64,000 nucleotides of DNA, from contig JAXHVO010000065.1 of the NCBI GenBank assembly GCA_034189135.1, positions 45,194 through 109,193 on the forward strand, given 5' to 3'. Every line of letters starts with the position of its first letter. The stretch's first letter is position 1. Below are positions 1 to 7,651 of this stretch, one piece after another. The notes under the pieces are model-generated. The model saw only the letters and a program-made list of their open reading frames with translations. It searched no databases and had not been told where the DNA came from. The position numbers were made by a program, and so were the translations under genes. The DNA comes from Thermodesulfobacteriota bacterium. GTDB lineage: Bacteria; Desulfobacterota; Desulfobacteria; Desulfobacterales; JAUWMJ01.

Positions 1-140
1 AGGTATATTTGGCCTATCGTCGGCTGGGGAAAAAAAAGGCGCCACTTTTCCTGCGGGTGGCCAGACAATATAATGTGCCGGAAATATCCGCCCGATACAA
101 AGATAAATTAGAGAAAAGTAAACCTGCTTCGAATAAATAG
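1..140 (+). CDS. 3' end of an unidentified gene (partial)
   Basis: One frame, beginning at base 3, is open from the window edge to a TAG at 138-140 and gives the last 45 residues of a protein. The visible part is basic (RRLGKKK, ending KSKPASNK) and contains RVARQYNVPEISARYKDKLE, which looks like a helical C-terminus. The other two forward frames are closed by stops within this stretch. Too little is visible to name a family. The 224 bases up to the next gene hold a palindromic repeat and a ribosome-binding site. Confidence 0.45.
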   Translation, partial: VYLAYRRLGKKKAPLFLRVARQYNVPEISARYKDKLEKSKPASNK

Positions 141-180
141 TTTTTTCCATTCAGGGCTTGAGACCTGAAATTAAAAAGAT

Positions 181-285
181 TTACCACGGAGTTTCACTGA
201 GAGACACTGAACTTTAATGGTTAATATCGGTGAAATTTTCGAGCACATCCGTGGTAAAAATATGAAGGACAAATTTCCAATTTCC
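181..285 (+). repeat. Dispersed CCACGGAG palindromic repeat, copy 1
   Basis: An imperfect inverted repeat begins TTTACCACGGA (180-190) and ends TCCGTGGTAAA (248-258), followed by ATATGAAGG-CAAAT. The same arrangement, including the trailing ATATGAAGG motif, occurs at 26417-26525 and inverted at 25458-25563. More diverged relatives lie at 12840-12930, 27294-27349 and 43520-43602. No coding potential is seen. Confidence 0.7.
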
Positions 286-364
286 ACGTTCAGCGAACAC
301 TCACCTCATTGAATGATATTTCGCATTCACTGATAATTGAAGGCGTGATGGCAAAGGAGGATTT

Positions 365-1396
365 ATGAAATTCGAGGCCCAAGAAAAAGAAACCGTCATT
401 TTAAACCCTGTCAAGAACATGGAACGCAGATCGATCTCCAGTGAAATACGCCTGGATCCCCTGACAGGCAGAAGTGCGCGAATCTGCCATTTTATGGAAC
501 TAAAATGGGAAAAGCCGGATTTTGAAAAAATAATTGCCGGAACCGAAGAATATTGTCCCTTTTGCCCGGACAAGGTCATGAAAGTCACCCCTTTATTTCC
601 TAAAGAGATCGTGCCGGAAGGTCGAATGGTTTCAGATGATATGGTTCTTTTTCCCAACATCGCTCCTTACGACAGCCTGGGTGCGGTGGCAACCCTTGGC
701 AGCCGTCATTATATTCCCATGACAGAAATTAAGCCTGAGCGTATTGCCAAGGCATTTCGTCTTGCCATGGATTTTTTTAGTCGAATCCACCAAATCGGAC
801 ATGCGGAATCGGTGTATCACATTATTAACTGGAATTACATGCCGGCTTCAGGAAGTTCCTTGATTCATGGCCATCTTCAGGTGTTTTCCACCTCTTTTGC
901 GCCAAACCTGATGCGGGAGGAACTGGAAGCGGCAAAGACATATTTGGAGGTGAACCAAACGAATTATTGGGATGATCTTGTGAAAAGGGAAAAAGCAAGC
1001 GGAAAACGGTTTTTAGGAACCATCGGCCGCAGCAACTGGTTCAGCGCATATGCTCCCATGGGAGTTGCCGGCGATGTGCTGGCAGTGGTGGATGATGTTC
1101 GATCCACCCTTGAACTGACGGATGATGATCTCTTAGACCTGGCAAGAGGTCTCACCCGGGCCATGGCTGCCTATGATAAAATGGGTATTTACAATTTTAA
1201 CATGAATTTTTTCACCGGCAAAGAAACCGATGATTTTGCGCGATTTCACCTGCTGTTTTCACCCCGGACTTTTTTCAACCAGGCATTGGGCACTCCCGAC
1301 ATAGGTGCTCTGAGAAACCTTTTTAACGAAACCCTTTGCATGGCTTTTCCCGAGGATATAAACAAAATGCTTAAACCGGAGTTTTTATCAATATGA
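365..1396 (+). CDS. Galactose-1-phosphate uridylyltransferase-like protein (HIT superfamily)
   Basis: A 343-residue protein with GalT-like features: a zinc-site type Cys pair (C64 and C67 in YCPFC) and a histidine-triad-type motif H168-G-H170-L-Q172 after a GSS, corresponding to the HPHGQ nucleophile region of GalT. Family members transfer nucleotidyl groups between sugar phosphates, but HGHLQ departs from canonical GalT, so the substrate is unknown. The start is set by AAAGGAGG at about 354-361. The next gene overlaps by ATGA, implying translational coupling. It could equally be an ADP-glucose phosphorylase-like or other nucleotidyltransferase. Confidence 0.8.
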   Translation: MKFEAQEKETVILNPVKNMERRSISSEIRLDPLTGRSARICHFMELKWEKPDFEKIIAGTEEYCPFCPDKVMKVTPLFPKEIVPEGRMVSDDMVLFPNIAPYDSLGAVATLGSRHYIPMTEIKPERIAKAFRLAMDFFSRIHQIGHAESVYHIINWNYMPASGSSLIHGHLQVFSTSFAPNLMREELEAAKTYLEVNQTNYWDDLVKREKASGKRFLGTIGRSNWFSAYAPMGVAGDVLAVVDDVRSTLELTDDDLLDLARGLTRAMAAYDKMGIYNFNMNFFTGKETDDFARFHLLFSPRTFFNQALGTPDIGALRNLFNETLCMAFPEDINKMLKPEFLSI

Positions 1397-2235
1397 AGCA
1401 AAAAAGTTTAGCGGTTATTCCAGCCGGCAGATCGGACGATCTGCATCACCTTGAAATTGCTGATTCAGCAGACCTTGTACTTTTTATGGCAGGAAATCAG
1501 TTTATGGTTATGGATGAAATCATTGGGAAGTTTCAACATAAGTACCCGGATATCAAAAAGATTTTTTATGAAACGCTTCCTCCCGGATTGGAGTTGAAAC
1601 AGATTTTATCCGGAGGCGCTGTTTATAAAGATCAAATAATTGATGTCACGCCCGACATTTACACCTCGGTCAATAAAAAAGGAATGAATATTCTTGAAGA
1701 ATCGGGTTTTATAACGAAGAATGACTATCGACTTTACCTGCATAACCGGCTAACCCTGATGGTGCCTGAAGGAAATCCGGCTAAAATAAAATCTGTATTG
1801 GACCTGGGTCGTGATGACGTTCGTATCTCCCAGCCGGACCCTGAGAATGAAGACATTGCCTTTCATATCATGGATATGTACCGGCAGACCGGTGGAGAAG
1901 ATCTTGTCCACCGGATCATGGAAGAAAAAAGAGCCGAAGGGACAACCATATTTACCATTGTTCATCACCGGGAAACCCCGTTGCGCATTTTAAAACAGAC
2001 GGTGGATGTGGGACCGGTATGGACCACGGAAATAATCCATGCCGGGTCGTCCGGCCTTAAATTTGATGTGGTTGAACCGGGCAAGGACCTTGATCAAAGA
2101 GACCAGATCAACTATTATATATGCAAATTAGCGAACTCCCCCAATCCTGAAAATGCCCGGAAGTTTCTGGATTTTATTACCTCTCCCACGGCTCAAAATA
2201 TATATAAAAAATATGGTTTCTTACCGGAATTATAA
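1393..2235 (+). CDS. Solute-binding-like protein (type 2 periplasmic fold), no signal peptide
   Basis: A 280-residue protein resembling molybdate/sulfate-type or general type 2 substrate-binding proteins (PBP2 fold). Supporting features are ADLVLFMAGNQ near the N-terminus, YRLYLHNRLTLMVPEGNPAKIKSVLDL mid-protein (cited as positions 112-138) and a terminal segment NARKFLDFITSPTAQNIYKKYGF typical of ModA-like proteins. It has no hydrophobic signal sequence or lipobox, so it is predicted to be cytoplasmic. It overlaps the GalT-like gene by 4 bases and no ABC permease or ATPase is adjacent. A ligand-sensing role, or an unannotated upstream start, are both possible. Confidence 0.7.
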   Translation: MKQKSLAVIPAGRSDDLHHLEIADSADLVLFMAGNQFMVMDEIIGKFQHKYPDIKKIFYETLPPGLELKQILSGGAVYKDQIIDVTPDIYTSVNKKGMNILEESGFITKNDYRLYLHNRLTLMVPEGNPAKIKSVLDLGRDDVRISQPDPENEDIAFHIMDMYRQTGGEDLVHRIMEEKRAEGTTIFTIVHHRETPLRILKQTVDVGPVWTTEIIHAGSSGLKFDVVEPGKDLDQRDQINYYICKLANSPNPENARKFLDFITSPTAQNIYKKYGFLPEL

Positions 2236-2935
2236 TAATTACTTTAGATCTACGCTGAGAGTACTTAAGAAGGTGGTTCTTCTGTTTTTGCTAATCACCA
2301 TCCTGCCGGTTTTGTCTTTGCGGTGGATTTCACCGCCAACCACTTCCTTTATACTGCAGCATAAATTTAATGGGTGGTGGAATGATAAAAAGAATGTCAA
2401 CATTCGTTACCGGTGGGTTGATTTGAGTAAAATATCGCTTCATGCACCGCTTGCCGTTGTTGCAGCAGAAGACCAAAAATTTCCCGTGCACTGGGGATTT
2501 GACAGTGAGTCGATTGAAGAAGCCTGGCGGGAGCGGGCCAACGGCACACGTGTTCGCGGGGCAAGCACGATTTCCCAGCAGGTGGCTAAAAACCTGTTTT
2601 TATGGCCGGGGCGCAGTTTCTTAAGAAAAGGAGTGGAGGCCTATTTTACCACGCTCATAGAGCTGTTATGGCCAAAGCGTCGAATTATTGAAGTCTATCT
2701 CAATATTGCCGAGTTTGGCAATGGTATTTTCGGAATAGCGGCAGCGGGAAAAACATTTTTCAAAAAACCACCCATACGACTCTCGCGGTGGGAATGTGCG
2801 CTTCTGGCGGCAGTGCTTCCCAACCCCAAGCGATTTCGGGCAGATAGGCCCTCAACCTATGTTTTACACCGCACCGAATGGATCCATAGTGAGATGGATC
2901 GTCTGGATAGGGCCAGGTACCTGAATAGCCTATAA
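2213..2935 (+). CDS. mtgA: Monofunctional peptidoglycan glycosyltransferase (MtgA type)
   Basis: A GT51-family transglycosylase that polymerises lipid II at the inner membrane. One N-terminal membrane segment (VVLLFLLITILPVLSL) precedes the GT51 motifs: AAEDQKFPVHWGFD with the catalytic Glu, RGASTISQQVAKNLFLW, and RRIIEVYLNIAEFGNGIFGI. At about 240 residues it matches MtgA and has no transpeptidase domain. The ATG at 2213 is preferred to 2153, which lies deep inside the upstream gene; 2213 still overlaps that gene by 23 bases. Neither start has a strong ribosome-binding site, so the exact start is uncertain. Confidence 0.9.
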   Translation: MVSYRNYNNYFRSTLRVLKKVVLLFLLITILPVLSLRWISPPTTSFILQHKFNGWWNDKKNVNIRYRWVDLSKISLHAPLAVVAAEDQKFPVHWGFDSESIEEAWRERANGTRVRGASTISQQVAKNLFLWPGRSFLRKGVEAYFTTLIELLWPKRRIIEVYLNIAEFGNGIFGIAAAGKTFFKKPPIRLSRWECALLAAVLPNPKRFRADRPSTYVLHRTEWIHSEMDRLDRARYLNSL

Positions 2936-2969
2936 TCTCAAAAAGCTCTTGAAGAGGGAAGTCTTTTTT

Positions 2970-3104
2970 GAACGTCGAACATCGAACGTTGAACAGTGAA
3001 CATCGAATGACGCAATCGATGGATTTATGCAGAGAGACCGATATTCTCTGCTGGTTTATTAATGGGTATAAAATACCTTATTCAACGTTCGATGCTCAAC
3101 GTTC
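2970..3104. repeat. Inverted repeat made of GAACGTCGAACATC units
   Basis: The left arm 2970-2993 (GAACGTCGAACATC followed by GAACGTTGAA) is matched at about 22 of 24 positions by the reverse complement of 3081-3104. The left arm is followed by further diverged units (GAACAGTGAACATCGAAT). The arms are about 87 bases apart and lie between mtgA and the next gene. Nothing coding is seen here. Confidence 0.65.
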
Positions 3105-3204
3105 ATAGAGTTTAATTTTGAATGCCACGGACTTCGGACATGGATTCTTTACTCACCACAGAGCAGCAGAATAGACAAAACAACTCATTTTAGGAATAAA
3201 ACAT

Positions 3205-3912
3205 ATGGCAGATCGATTCCCGCAGGTGTTATTGTGCCAAAGGATGTTCCTTTTCCTGCTTCTGTCATTAGTATTGGTAGTCATATGTGGTGGATGCACG
3301 TTCATAATCAAACAAAAGCGCCCTGAAGAGACGGTTTCAACCACCCTGCCTTGGGATGTGAAAAATTATGCTGATTTTTTAAAACAGAATATAAAAAATA
3401 TGAATGAAAGATACTCCACCGAATATGCATCTTACAATTTTGTGGTGGATACAGACAGGGGAAGTACGCGCATACAGAACCTGATTGAACCCGAAATAGC
3501 ACTAGAAATTAAAGACCGGCCGTGGTCTGAACACATGCAAGATGACTATAAGTTATATAAAATTTTTAAGTATGTACAAAATAATTATGTTTTTTTTGCT
3601 GAGCCGGCTAAATGGCCGACAGTTAAAGAGACAGTGAAAAGAAAAAAAGGGGATTGCAAGAGTTTGTCCCTGCTGCTGATGTCTTTATTGATATCCGCAG
3701 ACATTGAAACCCATGCCGCAATTTCAAACGGACACATGTGGGTCAATGTTTTTTATGATAACAGATGGCATGTTCTGGAAATTGATAATGATGCGGAAAG
3801 ACAAAAAATTTATACAATCCCCGGATTTTACGACTATCCGCTTTATAAGATATATGCCGACCATACTGAAAAAAGGGTATTAAAGAAATCTTTCCCAAAA
3901 CATGGTCCGTAA
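3205..3912 (+). CDS. Transglutaminase-like lipoprotein
   Basis: A 235-residue predicted exported protein. A hydrophobic signal segment (residues 14-27) ends at a CGGC motif, so C31 would be the lipidated cysteine. The mature part has a transglutaminase/papain-like triad pattern: C151 in KKGDCKSLS, H177 in NGHMWVN and D194 in LEIDND. Such domains act as proteases or peptide cross-linking/hydrolysing enzymes; the substrate here is unknown. The ATG at 3205 has an AGGA upstream; the ATG at 3244 is an alternative that keeps the full signal peptide. It converges on the DUF3786 gene with 9 bases between them. Confidence 0.75.
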   Translation: MADRFPQVLLCQRMFLFLLLSLVLVVICGGCTFIIKQKRPEETVSTTLPWDVKNYADFLKQNIKNMNERYSTEYASYNFVVDTDRGSTRIQNLIEPEIALEIKDRPWSEHMQDDYKLYKIFKYVQNNYVFFAEPAKWPTVKETVKRKKGDCKSLSLLLMSLLISADIETHAAISNGHMWVNVFYDNRWHVLEIDNDAERQKIYTIPGFYDYPLYKIYADHTEKRVLKKSFPKHGP

Positions 3913-3921
3913 TTTCAGTAG

Positions 3922-4725
3922 TCAGACATTCCCGTGTCTCAGAGCGATCTTTTCAAACATGATGACAAGCCCGGTAGCAAGGGTATACAGGGATTCAATG
4001 TTGAGATTTTTCTGGGCGGTTGAATCGAAAAAGATATTCAGACTCGATTCAAGACCATCTTCGGGCTTCCAGTAACAAATCAGGATGGGTACTTTTGGTA
4101 GTGGGTGTAAAACAAGGGAAATATCAGAGGAGTAATGATTTTCCACCCGCCTTCCGTTGAACAGGCGAATCAGGTCCTCAAAAAGATTGGTATGAGTATC
4201 GGCCACTTTTTTTAGGGGTTTTTCACATCGCTGCTGGAAAAGTCGATACCGCGCCTTACCGCCTTTCAGTTCCCTGAAGGGGACCCATTTCCCTGAAACA
4301 GGCACTCCCGCACCCTCTGTTATGTAGGTAATTACCGGAAGGGCGATCCAGGTATGGACATGTATGTCGGTGGTAATGTTTCCTTCGGTGTCAATACTAA
4401 AGTTTTTACCGAGAATATTGATCGTCAATTTATTATGCGAAAATCCAGCTCCCAATCTCTGTGCAGCCAAAGAAAGGTCTATGGTAGTAATTTTTCTTTT
4501 CAACTGCTCAATTTTTTTGTACTGCTCCTGTTCCAAGGTCATCCGGGTGTCAGCCACGCCATACTTGTTGAGTGTCTTACTATCAACATAAGGGCATTCA
4601 TCAAGTTTTTTTTGACCTTGGAACACTGCGGCCGCAAAGGCCAGGCATGTCGGTTTGTTACATTTCCTACAATTGGATTTATTAAGTAACTTGAAGACCT
4701 CCATCGTATTACTAAATTGGGCCAT
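3922..4725 (-). CDS. DUF3786 protein with an N-terminal CFeSP-type 4Fe-4S domain
   Basis: A 267-residue cytoplasmic protein. Residues 1-50 form a 4Fe-4S domain with C19, C22, C27 and C44 (spacing C-x2-C-x4-C-x16-C). The rest, containing DIHVHTWIALPVITYITEGAG, matches DUF3786 proteins of anaerobes. The Fe-S domain resembles the N-terminus of AcsC at 53705 in this same window, with identical cysteine spacing and similar surrounding sequence (PTCLAFA, CPYV). The start at 4725 is preferred because AAAAAAGGAG lies at good spacing; a longer reading to 4779 has no such site. The function is unknown, perhaps electron transfer in corrinoid or one-carbon metabolism. Confidence 0.8.
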   Translation of the reverse strand: MAQFSNTMEVFKLLNKSNCRKCNKPTCLAFAAAVFQGQKKLDECPYVDSKTLNKYGVADTRMTLEQEQYKKIEQLKRKITTIDLSLAAQRLGAGFSHNKLTINILGKNFSIDTEGNITTDIHVHTWIALPVITYITEGAGVPVSGKWVPFRELKGGKARYRLFQQRCEKPLKKVADTHTNLFEDLIRLFNGRRVENHYSSDISLVLHPLPKVPILICYWKPEDGLESSLNIFFDSTAQKNLNIESLYTLATGLVIMFEKIALRHGNV

Positions 4726-4809
4726 GTGGTCATTCTCCTTTTTTCGTTTTAAAAAAGTGAATTTAATAATTATACCCATGAGGCGATAAAAGCAAAATAA
4801 TTATCAATG

Positions 4810-4888
4810 GTAATTCCCCGGTCAAACCTTAGGTTTCATGCTTCGTTGTGCCCGGTCTGGCATGAAAATTTATGAGAAACACTATAAG
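4810..4888 (+). repeat. Composite dispersed element, right half only
   Basis: This stretch carries the right half of the element seen complete at 56130-56272: AATTCCCCGGTC, AAACCTTAGGTTTCATGC, CGTTGTGCCCGG, then CATGAAAATTTATGA. The left half is absent. It lies between two divergent genes, upstream of the TrmB promoter. Confidence 0.7.
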
Positions 4889-4970
4889 ATTAAGAAGCAG
4901 AATAAAAACATAGCCTAATTGGGCTATTTCTCAGATTTTATTTTTTGTCGGTTCAATAAAATAAAAAATC

Positions 4971-4999
4971 TTGACACGGCTTTTCCGGCCGGTTATATA
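4971..4999 (+). promoter_or_regulatory. Sigma-70 promoter of the TrmB-type gene
   Basis: A consensus -35 TTGACA (4971-4976) is separated by exactly 17 bases from TATATA (4994-4999). The -10 lies inside the left arm of a perfect inverted repeat, so a bound protein there would block RNA polymerase. The predicted start of transcription is near 5006, giving a short leader to the ATG at 5031. Confidence 0.75.
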
Positions 5000-5026
5000 T
5001 GTTGCTAACAAAGTAGCAACATATAT
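4995..5026. promoter_or_regulatory. Operator: perfect 13-bp inverted repeat
   Basis: Left arm ATATATGTTGCTA (4995-5007), a 6-base spacer (5008-5013) and right arm TAGCAACATATAT (5014-5026) are perfectly complementary. The palindrome overlaps the -10 and the transcription start of the TrmB-type gene that follows directly. The arrangement indicates autoregulation, probably repression; the bound protein is inferred, not shown. Confidence 0.75.
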
Positions 5027-5030
5027 AGCT

Positions 5031-5819
5031 ATGGAAAATATCAATAAATTACGTGAGCTTGGCTTTTCCAAATACGAAATATCATGTTACCTGTCACTGG
5101 TGTCCAACCACCCGATCAACGGATCACAGTTGAGTCGGCTTTCAGGGATTTCCAGATCACGGATTTACGACGTTTTGCGCAACATGACCAGAAAAGGGAT
5201 TGTCCTGGAAGTCGAAAACGGTCTGTATGCCCCCCTTCCTCCTGATGAGTTGATGAAAAGACTCCGCACTCAGTTTGATTCCAATCTTTCTATTTTTAAA
5301 AAAGAGATTAAAGCTGTTTCTAAAGAAACGAGTTATGAATATATCTGGTTTATCCGTGGCTATTTGGAGGTAATGAAAAAAGCCGGTGAGATGATCCGTT
5401 CAGCCCGTGAAGAGCTTTATGTCAGGCTTTTTCCCCAGGCAGGTGAAATACTTGAAAAAGATATCAAGGATGCCGAGGCCAGAGGTGTGGGTATCAGGTA
5501 TGTTGCCATGGGAGATATGCCGTTGACATTTGATGTTCAGGTTATTCACCCGGAAACTGCAGGTATTGCCGATACGATTGGAGGTCGATCATTTGATATC
5601 ATTTCTGATAAATCCGAGGCGCTTGTCGGCATTTTTGAGCCGAATAAAGAGGACCTTTCTCCAATCAACTGGACCAGGAATAGATTATTCATAATTTCTG
5701 CCCGCGACAGTCTTCGACATGACTTCTATCATTATTTTCTTTCCAAAATCTACGATCTAAAACAGCAGCTTACAGAAAGGGATAAAAGAATCTATGAGTT
5801 TATTAAATCTGACGATTAA
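5031..5819 (+). CDS. TrmB-family transcriptional regulator
   Basis: A 262-residue protein with an N-terminal winged helix (LRELGFSKYEISCYLSLVSN, residues 5-24, and the recognition region RLSGISRSRIYDVLRNMTRKG), followed by a TrmB-type effector domain. TrmB regulators are most common in archaea and control sugar or amino-acid metabolism. The ATG at 5031 is chosen because an upstream in-frame TTG would overlap the promoter -35. There is no clear Shine-Dalgarno sequence. The aminotransferase starts 36 bases downstream on the same strand, so it is a likely regulatory target. Confidence 0.85.
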   Translation: MENINKLRELGFSKYEISCYLSLVSNHPINGSQLSRLSGISRSRIYDVLRNMTRKGIVLEVENGLYAPLPPDELMKRLRTQFDSNLSIFKKEIKAVSKETSYEYIWFIRGYLEVMKKAGEMIRSAREELYVRLFPQAGEILEKDIKDAEARGVGIRYVAMGDMPLTFDVQVIHPETAGIADTIGGRSFDIISDKSEALVGIFEPNKEDLSPINWTRNRLFIISARDSLRHDFYHYFLSKIYDLKQQLTERDKRIYEFIKSDD

Positions 5820-5855
5820 TTTTTAAATTAATAAAACTGTGAAAGGAGGATTTCT

Positions 5856-7181
5856 ATGAAATTACCCAAAATAAAGACTTCTCTTCCGGGTCCGAAAGCG
5901 GCATCTTTAATTAATATAGATCGAGATCGTGTGTCTCCCTCATATACCCGGGGCTACCCGTTGGTTGCTGAAAAGGCATTGGGGGTGTGGATAGATGATC
6001 CGGATGGCAATACTTTTCTTGATTTTACTGCCGGCATCGCCGTATGTGCGACCGGACACTGTCACCCCAAAGTCGTCAGTGCCATAAAAAAACAGGCAGA
6101 TAAGCTGATTCACATGTCAGGGACCGATTTTTATTATACCTCGCAAATTGCGCTGGCCGACAAGCTGGCACGACTTGTACCGGGAGACGGAAATAATAAG
6201 GTGTATTTTGGAAACTCGGGTGCTGAGTCAGTGGAAGCCGCCTTCAAGCTTGCCCGCTGGTTTACCAAACGGGAGCTTAACATCGCTTTTTTTGGTTCAT
6301 TTCACGGCCGAACCATGGGGGCATTGTCTCTCACAGCAAGTAAGGTGATTCAAAAAAAACATTACAATCCCCTTATACCGGGAATTACCCATATCCCTTA
6401 TGCTTACTGTTATCGATGCCCATACAACATGTGTTATCCTGATTGCGGCATCGAATGTGTGCGTTGGGTAGAGGATAACCTATTTCGCACCACCATGCCT
6501 CCGGAAGAGGTGGCGGCTATATTTGTCGAGCCGATACAGGGGGAGGGGGGGTATGTCGTGCCGCCTTTGGAGTTCCACGTTGAATTGCAGAGAGTGGCAA
6601 AAAAATACGGAATTCTTTACGTGGTTGATGAAGTACAGGCAGGAATGGGCCGTACCGGAAAGATGTTTGCCATGGAACACTTTGGCGTGGAACCGGATAT
6701 CATGGCTTTGGCCAAGGGGATTGCATCAGGTATGCCTCTGGGTGCAATGGTGGCAAAATCCGACATCATGGTCTGGGAGGCCGGTTCTCACGCTTCTACA
6801 TTTGGCGGGAATCCGATCTCATGCAGCGCCGCACTGGCAACCATCGAACTGTTGGAAGACGAATTGATGGAAAATGCCAAAATACGCGGAGAATATATGA
6901 TGGCCCGGCTTGGCGAACTACAAAATTCCATAGAGTGTATCGGCGATGTTCGCGGCAAGGGTTTGATGATCGGTGTTGAACTGGTAAAGGATCGCGAAAC
7001 AAAAGAGCGTGCCGCCACCTGGCGAAACGAGGTGGTTCTCAAGGCCTTTGAAAAGGGGCTGCTACTCCTTGGATGTGGTGAGAATACAATCCGTTTTTCA
7101 CCCGCCCTGACCGTAAGCAAACAAGAGATAGATGTATGCCTTTCTATCTTTGAAGAGGCGCTGCGTGAAGTGACGACCTGA
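5856..7181 (+). CDS. Class III PLP-dependent aminotransferase with a Cys-rich insert
   Basis: A 441-residue fold type I aminotransferase of the acetylornithine/4-aminobutyrate group. It shows [16 protein letters not shown] (119-134), SFHGRTMGA (148-156), D258 of [13 protein letters not shown], and K287 of [14 protein letters not shown] as the PLP Schiff-base lysine. A segment with C185, C188, C193, C197 and C201 is reminiscent of archaeal broad-specificity or ornithine aminotransferases and could bind metal. The substrate cannot be fixed from sequence; ornithine, GABA or other omega-amino acids are candidates. GAAAGGAGG precedes the ATG. It is likely co-transcribed with the TrmB gene. Confidence 0.9.
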   Translation: MKLPKIKTSLPGPKAASLINIDRDRVSPSYTRGYPLVAEKALGVWIDDPDGNTFLDFTAGIAVCATGHCHPKVVSAIKKQADKLIHMSGTDFYYTSQIALADKLARLVPGDGNNKVYFGNSGAESVEAAFKLARWFTKRELNIAFFGSFHGRTMGALSLTASKVIQKKHYNPLIPGITHIPYAYCYRCPYNMCYPDCGIECVRWVEDNLFRTTMPPEEVAAIFVEPIQGEGGYVVPPLEFHVELQRVAKKYGILYVVDEVQAGMGRTGKMFAMEHFGVEPDIMALAKGIASGMPLGAMVAKSDIMVWEAGSHASTFGGNPISCSAALATIELLEDELMENAKIRGEYMMARLGELQNSIECIGDVRGKGLMIGVELVKDRETKERAATWRNEVVLKAFEKGLLLLGCGENTIRFSPALTVSKQEIDVCLSIFEEALREVTT

Positions 7182-7189
7182 ATCCTGCA

Positions 7190-7265
7190 GGGCCCATAGG
7201 CAATTCCCCGGTCGAACCGAGCTAAGATGGAAAAGCGACTGTTTGTTTCTAATGAATATATTCCA
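7190..7265 (-). repeat. Composite dispersed element, left half only (reverse)
   Basis: GGGCCCATAGGCAATTCCCC, then GGTCGAACCGAGCTAAGATG and a stretch complementary to AACAAACATTCG and GAATATATTC, match the reverse complement of the left half of the copies at 21508-21650 and 56130-56272. The rest of the 297-base gap up to 7479 shows no feature except the ribosome-binding site of the small gene that follows. Confidence 0.7.
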
Positions 7266-7478
7266 TAACTCAGGCGATGAGTTAATTCAGAGTGGGCAAT
7301 TTTACTGTTAAGATGCGGTTTTGGTTGAATCTTGCCTTCTAATGTGATTTGAAAATAATACTGCGAAACCTTAACCGGACATGAGTTGCTATTTTTTATT
7401 TTTAAGTTTAATGTTACGGGCAATGCTTCGGTATAAAACAGCTGAATTGTTCCGGTCACTTTTTTTCAGGAGGCGGCA

Positions 7479-7622
7479 ATGTCAAAAGAATTATCTTGCC
7501 CTGTTGAAAGACGTTCCCAAAAAGATAGAAGAAAAAAATTCACTTTAAGTCGGTTTATTTACAAGGGAATAGACAAAAACCTGGAAAGAAGAAAGATTAG
7601 CGACCGAAGGTCCCGGTCTTAA
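7479..7622 (+). CDS. Small basic protein, 47 residues, function unknown
   Basis: An ATG preceded by an optimal CAGGAGGCGGCA opens a 47-codon frame rich in Arg and Lys (ERRSQKDRRKK near residues 10-20, LERRKISDRRSRS at the end). It has no membrane segment, one cysteine (C7) and no recognisable domain. It ends 29 bases before the HsdR_N-like gene. The strong ribosome-binding site and the position in a same-strand run favour a real gene. The basic tail suggests nucleic-acid or ribosome association, which is inference only. Confidence 0.6.
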   Translation: MSKELSCPVERRSQKDRRKKFTLSRFIYKGIDKNLERRKISDRRSRS

Positions 7623-7651
7623 GGGGATGATGGGTGGACAGGAGGCAAACA

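Noticed and set aside
2936..2970. Terminator after mtgA (CTCTTGAAGAG and T run)
   Set aside because: The palindrome leaves no usable loop and the T run is displaced, so a terminator is not supported.
4971..5030. TTG start of the TrmB gene at 4971
   Set aside because: The TTG is part of the promoter -35, and the operator would then be inside the coding frame.
7634..7651. GTG start of the HsdR_N-like gene
   Set aside because: The AGGAGG between it and the TTG at 7652 fits the TTG much better.
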